The position numbers and the translations under genes were made by a program. 64,000 nt of DNA. Source: an uncultured Poribacteria bacterium. Lineage in GTDB: Bacteria > Poribacteria > WGA-4E > WGA-3G. The notes below the pieces were generated by a model, which was not told the origin of the DNA, searched no databases, and saw nothing but the letters and a program-made list of their open reading frames with translations. Shown in pieces: positions 15,608-24,195 of this stretch. The stretch spans positions 3,404,506 through 3,468,505 of the forward strand of contig OX638316.1 of the NCBI GenBank assembly GCA_951812525.1, in the 5' to 3' direction. The stretch's first letter is position 1. Each line of letters starts with the position of its first letter.

Positions 15608-17874
15608 TGGCCTCTACCTGTAGTCAGAGCACTCTCGCGATTTGAGAGAAAACTTTCAAGCATCATAAGGCAAACCGCTAAAATGATCAGTTCACCCCAA
15701 ATTTCTCTACCGTGTCTTCTGAGTTCATAAGGATCAGTCGCCGCAGCTAACGCTTCAGTTTTCTCAGTTACTGTTGTTTGTGCACCGACTCGCGCCGCTG
15801 CCTGTTCGAGCGGAATCTGTGCTAAATCAGCTTCGTTGGCATCAACATTAACCGCAAAAAAGTCGCGTTGAATCCCACTTCGCGTTTGCACCTCAATTTG
15901 ATAAATACCCGGACGTTCTGTTCCTTGGAATCGTAGCGCACCGTCTTCACCGATCGGCACTACCGTGTTCTGGCTATTGATTGCTGACTGTCGGTTATCA
16001 GTGGATTGTCTGGCAGGTGCAGACACTTTGTCCCCGACAAACCGCTCTGGCTGACTGTCGACCGCTGACTGCTGACTGCTGACTGCCATTATACCAATAG
16101 ATGCTTTCCCACCGGCACTACGAGGATAATACGCCGTATAGGTGTCCCCCACATGTCCTCCCCATGTTAAAGAGTTGCTACTTGCCATCGCAGCGTACAT
16201 TACACTCTGTTGGAGCATCGGCAGGAAATACGGATTAACGAGCAGGTCATTCGCGGTAGCAGCGGCTCCCTGTCGCGCCAGGAGTCCGCAATTATAGAGT
16301 AACACAGCACTTGTACCCTGAATTCGTTCGACAAGGAAAGGGGTATCATCGGCGAAACGTGCAATGACTTCCGATTCGGGCGTAGGTTGCAGCACCACAC
16401 CGTTGTAAAATTGCGGGGCGTATTGCGCAGATAAACCTTCGTTCGGGAAAATATCAAAAATAGGGTGTGATTTCTGGTACGTCCCAATCTGCTCTGGTGG
16501 TGTCCAAGTCCGAGTGCTACCGACTTCGGCAGGCAGCCAAACGCTACTAAGTTCGTTGTAGCTTGTTGGGTCACTGTGGCTACTTACAAAAACAATTATA
16601 CTTTTACCGTGCCGGATAAATTCCTGAAGTTGTGCCCTGATCTGATCGGAGATATTTGGAACATCCGCGAGAATGATAACATCGTAATCGTCCAGTGGGA
16701 AGGTTTCAAACTCTGTAGGCGTGCATTGTGTCGGCAGGATCATTACGCCGTCTGTCATTCTTTCATTTTCAGGTGTGTTTTGGGGAACAGCGTTCGTAGT
16801 AACGGGTGAGAGGTGTACAAAATTATTTGGATTCAACGCCAACTTTAAATATTCGGTCTGTTCTCCGACACAGAGCACGCGCACCTCACCGATCACATCC
16901 AGGGCGAAATAACGTCGATTGTCAATATTGAGTCGATCTTCAGCTAACATGAGGTAACCCGTATGCGTACCGGGTGTAGAAAAGTTGTATGTTAAAATGG
17001 TATTTAATGATTCGTCTGCTGCAGCAGAAAAGTTCACGGTTTTTTGTTTCTCTCCTTCAATAAACATAGTTAGGATATGCTGCGCCAAAGGTGCCACCGA
17101 ATGATTGGCGATCGTTACATTCATTTGGAGCAGTAAATTCACGCCTATTAGTTGATTGGAGGGACGAATTTCTTCAATACTTATATTATGCGCTTCGTTT
17201 TCGGTAACAGGAATCAGAGAAATACGAGCACCCGATCTGTTCGGAAGCCGACTCCAGTTTTCCCATCCGTTCTGAGCGAAGTCTGAAATGAGATAGAGTT
17301 CCTTATTCAGTTGCACAGACTCAGCGAGAATTTCATGGGCGAGTTCAAAACTCGGTTGAACATTTGTAGTCCGGTAGGAGACTTCAGTATCGTTAATTGC
17401 CGCAATGACACTCTCAATGTCAGGGGTGAGTTGCCGAAAAACAGGCTTCGGGCTATCCGACATTAATATAAATGCGGCACTATCGCCGTGCCGCAGCGTG
17501 TCAAGAATGTCAGTTGCAATTGTTTTCGCTTTCTCAAACCTTACACCGTCAACGTCCTGGTATGCCATACTGTAGGAGTTATCTAAGACGATAACCAGAT
17601 CCGTCTTCGCACGAACAGACGCGATGGGCAAGCCAAGCGTCAAGAATGGACGCGCCAAAGCAAGCGCAATTAGCGCAACGATTGCCATCCTTAGTAGTAA
17701 AATGAGGAGTTGTCGTAATTGAAATCGGCGGGCATTTTCGCGATGTGCAGCCGTCAAGAACATGAGACTGCTAAAGTCGATTGTCACAACACGGCGACGG
17801 TTCCAAAGATGGATAAGCAATGGGATGCCAGCGGCGAGGAGACCAAAAAGAAATAGTGGATTGAGAAATGCCAA
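15604..17874 (-). CDS. BatA/vWA-domain membrane protein
   Basis: A 756-residue protein. Residues 1-75 are the BatA N-terminal double-transmembrane domain (FLNPLFLFGLLAAGIPLLIHLWNRR...), then a von Willebrand A domain with the metal-site motif DNSYS near residue 97, a long extracytoplasmic part with a GATase-like fold possible around 360-560, and one C-terminal transmembrane helix (IILAVCLMMLE). Family members are membrane-anchored scaffolds in aerotolerance or MoxR-type systems. It is first in the operon with the BamA-like and DUF6785 genes, overlapping the former by ATGA. A low-complexity Ser/Gln-rich stretch (about residues 595-636) is encoded by an inserted intergenic-type repeat. Confidence 0.85.
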   Translation of the reverse strand: MAFLNPLFLFGLLAAGIPLLIHLWNRRRVVTIDFSSLMFLTAAHRENARRFQLRQLLILLLRMAIVALIALALARPFLTLGLPIASVRAKTDLVIVLDNSYSMAYQDVDGVRFEKAKTIATDILDTLRHGDSAAFILMSDSPKPVFRQLTPDIESVIAAINDTEVSYRTTNVQPSFELAHEILAESVQLNKELYLISDFAQNGWENWSRLPNRSGARISLIPVTENEAHNISIEEIRPSNQLIGVNLLLQMNVTIANHSVAPLAQHILTMFIEGEKQKTVNFSAAADESLNTILTYNFSTPGTHTGYLMLAEDRLNIDNRRYFALDVIGEVRVLCVGEQTEYLKLALNPNNFVHLSPVTTNAVPQNTPENERMTDGVMILPTQCTPTEFETFPLDDYDVIILADVPNISDQIRAQLQEFIRHGKSIIVFVSSHSDPTSYNELSSVWLPAEVGSTRTWTPPEQIGTYQKSHPIFDIFPNEGLSAQYAPQFYNGVVLQPTPESEVIARFADDTPFLVERIQGTSAVLLYNCGLLARQGAAATANDLLVNPYFLPMLQQSVMYAAMASSNSLTWGGHVGDTYTAYYPRSAGGKASIGIMAVSSQQSAVDSQPERFVGDKVSAPARQSTDNRQSAINSQNTVVPIGEDGALRFQGTERPGIYQIEVQTRSGIQRDFFAVNVDANEADLAQIPLEQAAARVGAQTTVTEKTEALAAATDPYELRRHGREIWGELIILAVCLMMLESFLSNRESALTTGRGQ
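15966..16090 (-). repeat. Intergenic-type repeat inserted in the BatA-like reading frame
   Basis: This segment contains repeated CTGACTGCTGACTG units and a second set (TTGCTGACTGTCGG) bracketing a short unique core. It encodes SSQQSAVDSQ and STDNRQSAINSQ in the host protein. Similar GACTGCTGATAGCC text lies in noncoding DNA at about 24137-24170. It is in frame and has no stop. Confidence 0.7.
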
Positions 17875-17983
17875 TCTTGTTTTGTCCTTGTGCCAAGTTA
17901 TGGAGGGCGAGTGTTTTTGCTAAAATTTGTGGCTGAAAGTAGCCAACGGAATCCCTCCTGTCGGTAGGATAATTAAATTCTTC

Positions 17984-18010
17984 TGTAGGAGCGATCTCCC
18001 GATCGCGACT
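17984..18010 (+). repeat. Dispersed palindromic repeat (GCGATC variant)
   Basis: TGTAGGAGCGATCTCCCGAT and the following CGCGACT show the consensus form: arms GCGATC and GATCGC around a 4-nt loop. It lies in the 145-bp gap between the transglutaminase and BatA-like genes. Confidence 0.9.
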
Positions 18011-18019
18011 TCCTCGATG

Positions 18020-19819
18020 TTACTCAGGAATCACAATTTCGAGTTGGTTGAGTGTTCGGAAGACACCTACCGCGTATTCCCTTAAGTTGTCCGATTCCAT
18101 GGCACTTCCGCCAAGTTGGATATGATTCGCATCCGCCAAGATCTGACCGAACGTTGGATCCATTTGCACCCACCTGCCAACATAAACTTCAGGCCAGAAA
18201 TGATAATAGAAGGCATCCTTTGAAAATACGAGACCCGAACAGATGCGTGCTGGAATACCCGCAGCACGTGCCAAGGCAATAAACAGCACCGTATGTTCCG
18301 TACAATCCCCAGAGAGCGTCTCTAACACCGTTAATGACGAACCAAAACCAGCACGCATTGTTTTGTCGGTGATGGATTCGTAAACCCATTGGCATAACTT
18401 TGTTGACGCACGCCATGAATTCGTCTCGCCTTCTAAAATTTCTTGGGCTTTCACTCCGATATCGGGATGGGCGGCTTGGATATAAGCACTCGCAACGAGA
18501 AATTCACTTTCTGCATTCTGAATCGGTAGTTCGGGACAGTCATCCGCAACAACCGTTGGCGTCTGAATTGAGAGTTGACCTGATTGTGTTGTCTGAATTT
18601 CAAGTTCCTGTCGGGAGGTGGACATAACGGCTTCGGTTATGTCTCCCGCTAAAAGTTTCACTTCTGCTTCAAAATGCTCCGCCTTTGGCGTAGGAGGTTT
18701 ACCAGACGGAAGAACGCGAGTTTTTAACACAATGTCAACTTCTTCAGTGGCACCAAGAGCCGTCTCTCTATCCGTTTTCATAGTTACCATAGAAAATCCC
18801 ATCAATGGTACCTCTGTTCGATAGGTCACGCCGTCGGAATCAATCCACGCTTTTGTTGTAATGCCTCCCATTATATCCATAGTTTGGTGCCAAACAGAGA
18901 CTTGCTTTTCTTCTGACTGATGGGTTAAGATCTCTTGCCCTATAACTTCGAGTTCTACCTTTACGGGTTTCAACAGGTCGAAAATAAATATATGAAAATC
19001 TTTTTTATCGCCTATTTTAAGTGCCTTCTGGGTAGCCAGAGATGCTACACCTGTGTGTTCAGAGATTGTATCCGGCGGCACAAGGATTTCAGATTCAGTA
19101 GTTTCACCATCGAGTGTCGTCTTAATGTAGGCAACACCATCTACGATTTGTCCTTCTATCTGTTTTAAGCCATCCTCATTAGACGTCGAAAGAAAATAGC
19201 GAGGCATCAGATCAGTACTTGTATACTCAACGCGGGTGATTTCAAGGGTTATATCCGTTCCGAGTGCCTTAAAATTCATGACCGTATCAACTTTGTTCCG
19301 GGTTACTGGTTCACCTTGGTATTCGGTTTTTTCAGCAGTCGTATGCATATAGCCGATCTTGGTGTTCATCAGAATGAGATTGTACCAATGTCCGTGCGAG
19401 TCTTGTGTCATGTTTTCAAGTGCGTTTTGTTTACTATCTTTTTGTTTTTCGAGTAAGGGGAGGACGCTCTTTTTAGGGGTCATCTTGAGTGGAACGTTGT
19501 GAGCACCGCTATTGGTAACGATAAGGCGTATACCAATCTGATCCTCGTATCCTTCCTTATAGATACTAATCAGGTAACGACCGGGTGGGATACCAGTGCG
19601 TACAAATTCGCCATTCGCGTCTGTTGCTACTGTGTATTCCACGCTATCTGCAGCAAGAATCTTTACTTGAACGCCTTCAATCGGGTTTTGTGTGGTTGTA
19701 TCAGCAATCTTACCTCGAACAGTTCCGCCACTCTTTGTAACTTCAACATCCTGCGCAAGAATAATACTCGCCGAGATACCAAAAAAAGCGATTATTAACA
19801 CTAAACTAAAACGAGTCAT
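18020..19819 (-). CDS. Secreted transglutaminase-like protein with regulatory N-terminal domain
   Basis: A 599-residue exported protein. After a signal peptide (residues 1-22) comes a carboxypeptidase-regulatory-like beta domain (GTVRGKIADTTTQNPIEGV...GRYLISIYKEGYED). The C-terminal third is a transglutaminase-like domain: catalytic Cys in SGDCTEHTVL, His in YYHFWPEVYV and Asp in QMDPTFGQ, so the triad is intact. Most bacterial members are cysteine proteases or amidases rather than cross-linkers. AGGA lies 6 bases before the ATG. It is upstream of the BatA-like operon with 145 bp between, and vWA/BatA and transglutaminase genes are often neighbours, which hints at a shared process. Confidence 0.88.
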   Translation of the reverse strand: MTRFSLVLIIAFFGISASIILAQDVEVTKSGGTVRGKIADTTTQNPIEGVQVKILAADSVEYTVATDANGEFVRTGIPPGRYLISIYKEGYEDQIGIRLIVTNSGAHNVPLKMTPKKSVLPLLEKQKDSKQNALENMTQDSHGHWYNLILMNTKIGYMHTTAEKTEYQGEPVTRNKVDTVMNFKALGTDITLEITRVEYTSTDLMPRYFLSTSNEDGLKQIEGQIVDGVAYIKTTLDGETTESEILVPPDTISEHTGVASLATQKALKIGDKKDFHIFIFDLLKPVKVELEVIGQEILTHQSEEKQVSVWHQTMDIMGGITTKAWIDSDGVTYRTEVPLMGFSMVTMKTDRETALGATEEVDIVLKTRVLPSGKPPTPKAEHFEAEVKLLAGDITEAVMSTSRQELEIQTTQSGQLSIQTPTVVADDCPELPIQNAESEFLVASAYIQAAHPDIGVKAQEILEGETNSWRASTKLCQWVYESITDKTMRAGFGSSLTVLETLSGDCTEHTVLFIALARAAGIPARICSGLVFSKDAFYYHFWPEVYVGRWVQMDPTFGQILADANHIQLGGSAMESDNLREYAVGVFRTLNQLEIVIPE

Positions 19820-19953
19820 CTGTCCTATTTTTCCTTATAAAGTCCTTTTGACTTCTGAAAAAAGTTTCTGATTATTCGTTAGTAACTATAATGTTAATTA
19901 TACTGAATCGGTAGAGCTATGTCAAATCTTTTGGCGGCGAAATATGAGGTTAT

Positions 19954-20538
19954 CTAAGCACCTGAAGTGCGGGTTGCCATCGCTACCGTATGGGTGTGAC
20001 GCTGTTTAACCTTCTGATAATTTCCGAAGATGTTCGAGAAGTTACGTTTGATAAATTCCCGCAACCCAGAAATTGTAACAACGTAGAGGCGGCCATTCGG
20101 TTTAAGATGCCGCTTTGCATCCCTAAGAAAAATCTGTAGGAGTTCTTTACCGACATTGGCGGGAAGATTGGAGGTGATTAGATCGAATTGAAGGTCAGGA
20201 AGATGGCTAAATCCGTTACTTAGAAGGACATGACAGTTCGAGAGTTGATTCCGCTCCACATTTTTACGGGCGTAGTCAACAGCCACAAAATCTTTATCCA
20301 CCATATAAACGGTGGTTGTTTGTATGGATTTAGCGATAGTGATACCGATGGCACCGTATCCACAGCCAAGGTCAAGACAGGTATCACCTTCTTGGATGTC
20401 CAATTGTTCGATTAACAGATGCGTACCGGCGTCTATCGTTTTTGGTGAGAACAGTCCCCACGTCGCAGAGAAAACAAGGGGAATTCCTCGCAACATTGCT
20501 CGAAACTCGACTTCTCGTGAGGGGGAACCTACTGCCAT
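19954..20538 (-). CDS. Class I SAM methyltransferase, RsmC/small-domain type
   Basis: A 194-residue Rossmann methyltransferase. CLDLGCGYGAIGI is SAM motif I; VYMVDKDFVAVDYARKN is the acidic-ribose region; SNLPAN stands where N6-methylases have NPPY-like residues. The layout resembles the catalytic C-terminal half of RsmC/RlmG, which methylate guanine in rRNA, but the N-terminal pseudo-domain of those enzymes is absent. The start overlaps the upstream MDR gene by 10 bp, so the two are probably cotranscribed. The substrate is uncertain. Confidence 0.82.
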   Translation of the reverse strand: MAVGSPSREVEFRAMLRGIPLVFSATWGLFSPKTIDAGTHLLIEQLDIQEGDTCLDLGCGYGAIGITIAKSIQTTTVYMVDKDFVAVDYARKNVERNQLSNCHVLLSNGFSHLPDLQFDLITSNLPANVGKELLQIFLRDAKRHLKPNGRLYVVTISGLREFIKRNFSNIFGNYQKVKQRHTHTVAMATRTSGA

Positions 20539-21491
20539 TTTATCAGGACTCCAAGGGCATCACCGGGAGCATTCCAGAGGAGATCGAAAGCTGCTTTCGC
20601 TTCGGTATAATCAAAGCGATGTGTAATCATTTCAGACGCTTGAATCTCGCCGTCCTTTATCTTTTCTAAAGCACGTGCAGCAATCTCCGAACGCGGTTCG
20701 TCCGTCAAGATGCCAGCGACGAGGCGTTTGCTCATTATCTTTGAGGAATGCAAAGGAAGGGGTGCCTGCTGGTAGAGGGCAATAAGTTGAAGAATCCCAA
20801 ATCGGCGGGTCATATCCTGTGCCTGTTCAAACGAGTTAATACCAGCATAACCACCAACGCAATCAACTACGAGATCTGCGCCTTTTCCGTCGGTGAGTCG
20901 CATTACCTCTTCAACCGGATTCAGCTCGCTAGCATTTATCGCCACATTAGCACCGAGTCGTGTTGACAACTCACACCGCAGCGGCAACGCGTCTACAGTG
21001 ATAATCTGCGCCGGGTCATACCCACGAAATACTTGCATCATCAGACTGCCAACCAAGCCTTGTCCCAAAACAACAACCGTGTCTCCTGATTTCACGCCAG
21101 AGGAGTCTGCCCAAGCAACCGCACTCGTGGCTAACGGGAGGAAAGTTCCCTCTTCAAAGCTAACCTCGTCAAGGAGTGGAACAATACGTCCATCGGTTGC
21201 GTCAGGTTCGGCAATCACGTATTCGGCGTGTGGTGCTACAACCATAACACGTTCGCCAACGCTATAATCCGCCACTTCTGCGCCGACCGCGTCCACTGTG
21301 CCTGTCAGGGAATAGCCCATGATTGTGTGTGAGACGGCTTCTTCCCGAATATAGCGTCGAAAAAGTTCAGAACCTCGGCTTATCAGTGTTGTATCTGCCT
21401 TTACCAGGACCTGGCTTTCATTGATTTCCGGTATTGGTACATCTTCCAATTGGATGTTACCGAAACCTTCTGGTTTAGTTACCCTAACCAT
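20529..21491 (-). CDS. MDR-superfamily (zinc-type alcohol dehydrogenase-like) oxidoreductase
   Basis: A 320-residue medium-chain dehydrogenase/reductase. The N-terminal catalytic domain shows ISRGSEL and MGYSLTGTV where zinc members have GHE-type ligands; the usual cysteine and His-Glu zinc ligands are missing, so it is likely zinc-independent. The nucleotide fold has VVLGQGLVGSLMMQ and VDALPLR, typical for NAD(P)H binding. GGAG lies about 11 bases before the ATG. It precedes the RsmC-like gene with a 10-bp overlap. The substrate cannot be deduced. Confidence 0.85.
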   Translation of the reverse strand: MVRVTKPEGFGNIQLEDVPIPEINESQVLVKADTTLISRGSELFRRYIREEAVSHTIMGYSLTGTVDAVGAEVADYSVGERVMVVAPHAEYVIAEPDATDGRIVPLLDEVSFEEGTFLPLATSAVAWADSSGVKSGDTVVVLGQGLVGSLMMQVFRGYDPAQIITVDALPLRCELSTRLGANVAINASELNPVEEVMRLTDGKGADLVVDCVGGYAGINSFEQAQDMTRRFGILQLIALYQQAPLPLHSSKIMSKRLVAGILTDEPRSEIAARALEKIKDGEIQASEMITHRFDYTEAKAAFDLLWNAPGDALGVLIKWQ

Positions 21492-21547
21492 ATTTTCTTA
21501 TCTCCACAGGCAGTCCTCTATTGAGGATGCCGAATAAAACAACGTGC

Positions 21548-22906
21548 TTATTCCCATAAACGCTTTACTAATGCCTCACGCGTAATAGGTTTGTCCAGAG
21601 ACATCAAATAAATATGAAAAGTATTACTTCTATCGGAAACATACGCAAGATGTCGTCCGTCAGGCGAAAAGGCAGGATGAATAGATACGCCAATTTCACC
21701 CGTTATCCGACGTTCATTCTTTCCATCCGCATCAATAAGATAGATTTCCATATCGCCATCTCTTGCCGAGACGTAGGCAATCGTCTTTCCATCGGGGGAC
21801 ACGGTTGGATTGTAACAATCATATCGGTTCGGGTTGAAGTGTTTCTCGTTCTGTCCATCAATATCCATCGTATAGAGTTGATTCACATCGTTTCGAGAGG
21901 AGACAAACACAATGCGTTTGCCGTCGGGAAAGAACGCCGGACTTCCATCATCTGTTTCGTTGTAAGTGATACGTTTCGGTTCAACGTCAGCAGCTGTGAT
22001 TTCTGCGAGGTTAAGCCCATCTAAATTCAATAGGTATAATTCCAGATTTCCATCAGCATTGGATTCATAAATTATCTGATTTTCCACCGGTGATGCGCGT
22101 GGCACACGGGCACCGAAGCTTACGGGTAGAACAGCTCGCGTCACTTTGCTGTGGATGTGCGTTATGTTGAAGCCTGCGTAAATCGGGGTTGAACCACTAC
22201 TTTGGATGACAACCTTGACTTCTCGTGATGATTTCGGTTCACTGCTATAAAATAGATAATTCGGGGTCGTTAGAAATGTGGGTGAGCTATCGTTGAAATC
22301 TGTAGTGAACGTCACGCGGCGGCGAATACGTCCGTCTAAATCCATCAAATAGATTTCACCGTTATCAAGTCGGAACGATGCGAAGGCGATCTCTGTGCCA
22401 TCAGGTGAGAAAGTAGGCGAATAGTTGTCCGAATCCCCGTGTGTGAGTTGTTTACTTGTGTAGCTGTCCCCAATAAGTTCGGTGATTTTGCGCAGAATCG
22501 CGAGATCTGAAGTGCCGTGTTGAATAAGACGTAGCACACGAAACGCAGAGTCTCTATCTCCAAATTTGAGGTAGGTGCGTGCCAGTTCAAGGCGAATTGC
22601 AACGAGTTCTTCGGGATGTGCAGCATAAAGTTGCGATGCCTTTCGGAGCTCTACAACCGCGTCATTGTAACGTCCCAATTCACTGTAGGCTTTCGCGAGC
22701 AGCGTACGTGCCTCAGCGTTTTCAGGTGCTGTCTCAACAAAAGCCTCTAAACCATTTGCTGCATCTTGTGCCATGCCAGAATTTAGGAGTTCTTCGTTCT
22801 TTTTCAGAACTGATGGGTTTCCTTGGCATCCAATTAGGAAAATTACAAGGAGAATACTGCATAGGACTATTAAAGTGTAGTGGCATTTTGTGCTATATTT
22901 TACCAT
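21548..22906 (-). CDS. Lipoprotein with TPR and PD40 (TolB-like) beta-propeller
   Basis: A 452-residue exported lipoprotein: hydrophobic signal with lipobox FLIGC (Cys27), then about three TPR-like helical pairs (residues 35-140), then a WD40-like PD40 propeller to the end with repeated blades of the form YSPTFSPDGTEIAF, PAFFPDGKRIVF and PAFSPDGRHLAY. TolB-like propellers act in periplasmic protein complexes; the TPR part suggests a docking role. It ends 56 bp before the MDR gene on the same strand. No clear Shine-Dalgarno is seen in front of the ATG; AGGAGG occurs 22 bases upstream, inside a repeat. Confidence 0.85.
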   Translation of the reverse strand: MVKYSTKCHYTLIVLCSILLVIFLIGCQGNPSVLKKNEELLNSGMAQDAANGLEAFVETAPENAEARTLLAKAYSELGRYNDAVVELRKASQLYAAHPEELVAIRLELARTYLKFGDRDSAFRVLRLIQHGTSDLAILRKITELIGDSYTSKQLTHGDSDNYSPTFSPDGTEIAFASFRLDNGEIYLMDLDGRIRRRVTFTTDFNDSSPTFLTTPNYLFYSSEPKSSREVKVVIQSSGSTPIYAGFNITHIHSKVTRAVLPVSFGARVPRASPVENQIIYESNADGNLELYLLNLDGLNLAEITAADVEPKRITYNETDDGSPAFFPDGKRIVFVSSRNDVNQLYTMDIDGQNEKHFNPNRYDCYNPTVSPDGKTIAYVSARDGDMEIYLIDADGKNERRITGEIGVSIHPAFSPDGRHLAYVSDRSNTFHIYLMSLDKPITREALVKRLWE

Positions 22907-22934
22907 AAACGTATCTTTTGCTCACGCCTCCTCC

Positions 22935-23154
22935 TGTAGGAGCGAACTGTGCTCGCGACTTCTTGGCAACCTACTCTTCCTGTAGGAGGGATCTCCTGAT
23001 CACGACATCTTAACTTCCATTCCTTCTTGTAGGAGGGATCTCCTGATCACGACATCTTAACTTCCATTCCTTCCTGTAGGAGGGATCTCCTGATCACGAC
23101 ATCTTAACTTCCATTCTCCTGTAGGATGGATCTCCTGATCACGACATCTTAACT
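22935..23154 (+). repeat. One variant and four tandem 47-bp palindromic repeat units
   Basis: A variant copy (22935-22960, arms GCGA/TCGC) is followed by four units starting TGTAGGA at 22981, 23028, 23075 and 23120, each with GGATCTCCTGATC and the same spacer (ACATCTTAACTTCCATTC). The right arm has changed to CACGAC in all four, so they arose by local amplification after that change. They fill the gap between the PD40 and DUF5683-like genes. Confidence 0.9.
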
Positions 23155-23171
23155 CTAGGTCCCCCGGAAAA

Positions 23172-23609
23172 TTAATATGTTCTGGTTCTGCGCCTACCGC
23201 GCCATCCATCCCCAACTGCGTAGAACCAACAGAGTAGGGCTTGGATAGATGAACTGATTTTAAGCTTCCAAGAAGGGCGGAACATTAACTGTTCGCCGTC
23301 ATCAAACGTCCAAAGATGGATTTCATAGGAGGTCTGTGTTTCGTCTGTCCCCGCGCTATCTGATGTGGCGTCTTCGTTCGTAACGGGTTTAAAGCGCATC
23401 AAATCACGCCACTCCTTCACTGGCAGCGAATTGAGATAGAAAAGCGCAAGTGCCGAACCAAATATCAGAAAAATAACAACGCCTTTCACAAATTGCGATA
23501 GGTATAATTGGCCGAGTCCTGGGAGAATTGCGGACAATACCATTGCAACAAAGGAACGTGCGTACACAGGATTGTTGGACGCAGCGCGAGCGTTCCCTGA
23601 TTCTACCAT
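23172..23609 (-). CDS. Small membrane protein, DUF5683-like
   Basis: A 145-residue protein with a conserved hydrophobic hairpin AILPGLGQLYLSQFVKGVVIF, the pattern of the DUF5683/TM2-like families, and a final hydrophobic segment before a basic tail (GWRGRRRTRTY). A polar loop (residues 65-115) separates them. GGGGAG lies 9 bases before the ATG. It starts 3 bp after the EamA-like gene and is surely in its operon. Function unknown. Confidence 0.72.
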   Translation of the reverse strand: MVESGNARAASNNPVYARSFVAMVLSAILPGLGQLYLSQFVKGVVIFLIFGSALALFYLNSLPVKEWRDLMRFKPVTNEDATSDSAGTDETQTSYEIHLWTFDDGEQLMFRPSWKLKISSSIQALLCWFYAVGDGWRGRRRTRTY

Positions 23610-23612
23610 CGA

Positions 23613-23981
23613 TTAAGACTCCCCTTGTGCGACAAGATAAACACCGATGCAAATAATCAGAGCACCAATCATCCGAACCTTAGGAATAGATTCCTTGAAC
23701 AGCATCCATGAAAAAAGAATTGACAACACATATCCAGAACTTAACATTGGATACGCGATGCTCAGTTTAACGCGCGACAGAATTACGAGCCAGACGAGAG
23801 TTGTAAAGCCGTATATCGCAATCCCGCTGAGGATGTAAGGATTCAAAAATGCTTGTGTCAGTTTTCCGACCGCATCCCGCATACTGCTGATACGACCTAT
23901 CATATTCATTCCGTGCTTGAATAGAATTTGCCCTATCACCGTTAGCAAAACGTTGAAAAATAGCAATAAAAAATCTTTCAT
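23613..23981 (-). CDS. EamA/SMR-type four-helix membrane transporter
   Basis: A 122-residue protein with four transmembrane helices (FLLLFFNVLLTVIGQILF; ILSGIAIYGFTTLVWLVIL; YPMLSSGYVLSILFSWMLF; MIGALIICIGVYLVA), as in small drug/metabolite transporters, which act as dimers in the inner membrane. I prefer the ATG at 23981 to a GTG six codons earlier: a TATAAT box ends 6 bp before this ATG with a TTGTAA box 17 bp further up and there is no Shine-Dalgarno, so the mRNA is likely leaderless. The substrate is unknown; undecaprenyl-linked sugar flipping is one role in this group. Confidence 0.8.
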   Translation of the reverse strand: MKDFLLLFFNVLLTVIGQILFKHGMNMIGRISSMRDAVGKLTQAFLNPYILSGIAIYGFTTLVWLVILSRVKLSIAYPMLSSGYVLSILFSWMLFKESIPKVRMIGALIICIGVYLVAQGES

Positions 23982-23987
23982 ATTTTT

Positions 23988-24016
23988 ATTATACCACACC
24001 TCAATTCTTTTTACAA
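23988..24016 (-). promoter_or_regulatory. Sigma70-like promoter for the EamA gene, leaderless geometry
   Basis: On the minus strand TTGTAA (24016-24011), 17 bp, then TATAAT (23993-23988), then 6 bp to ATG. A transcript starting 6-8 bases after the -10 would begin at or next to the start codon. Confidence 0.65.
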
Positions 24017-24052
24017 TTATTACCCGATGGCTATACGCTCATTCAGTTCTTC

Positions 24053-24195
24053 TGTAGGAGCGATCTCCTGATCGCGACTTCCTCGACCACCGACAACTGA
24101 TAACTTCTGTGAAATCAATCTCCCGATCTCGACTCTTACTGACTGCTGATAGCCGATAGCTGACAGCTATTCCTCTGGCAACTGATAACTGACAA
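24053..24195 (+). repeat. Palindromic repeat plus CTGATA/CTGACA-rich repeat tract
   Basis: A consensus GCGATC-type palindrome (24053-24080) is followed by degenerate GACTGCTGATAGCCGATAGC and AACTGATAACTGACAACTAC text, a filler also seen near 26760, 38230 and 58080. No gene is present in this gap. Confidence 0.7.
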
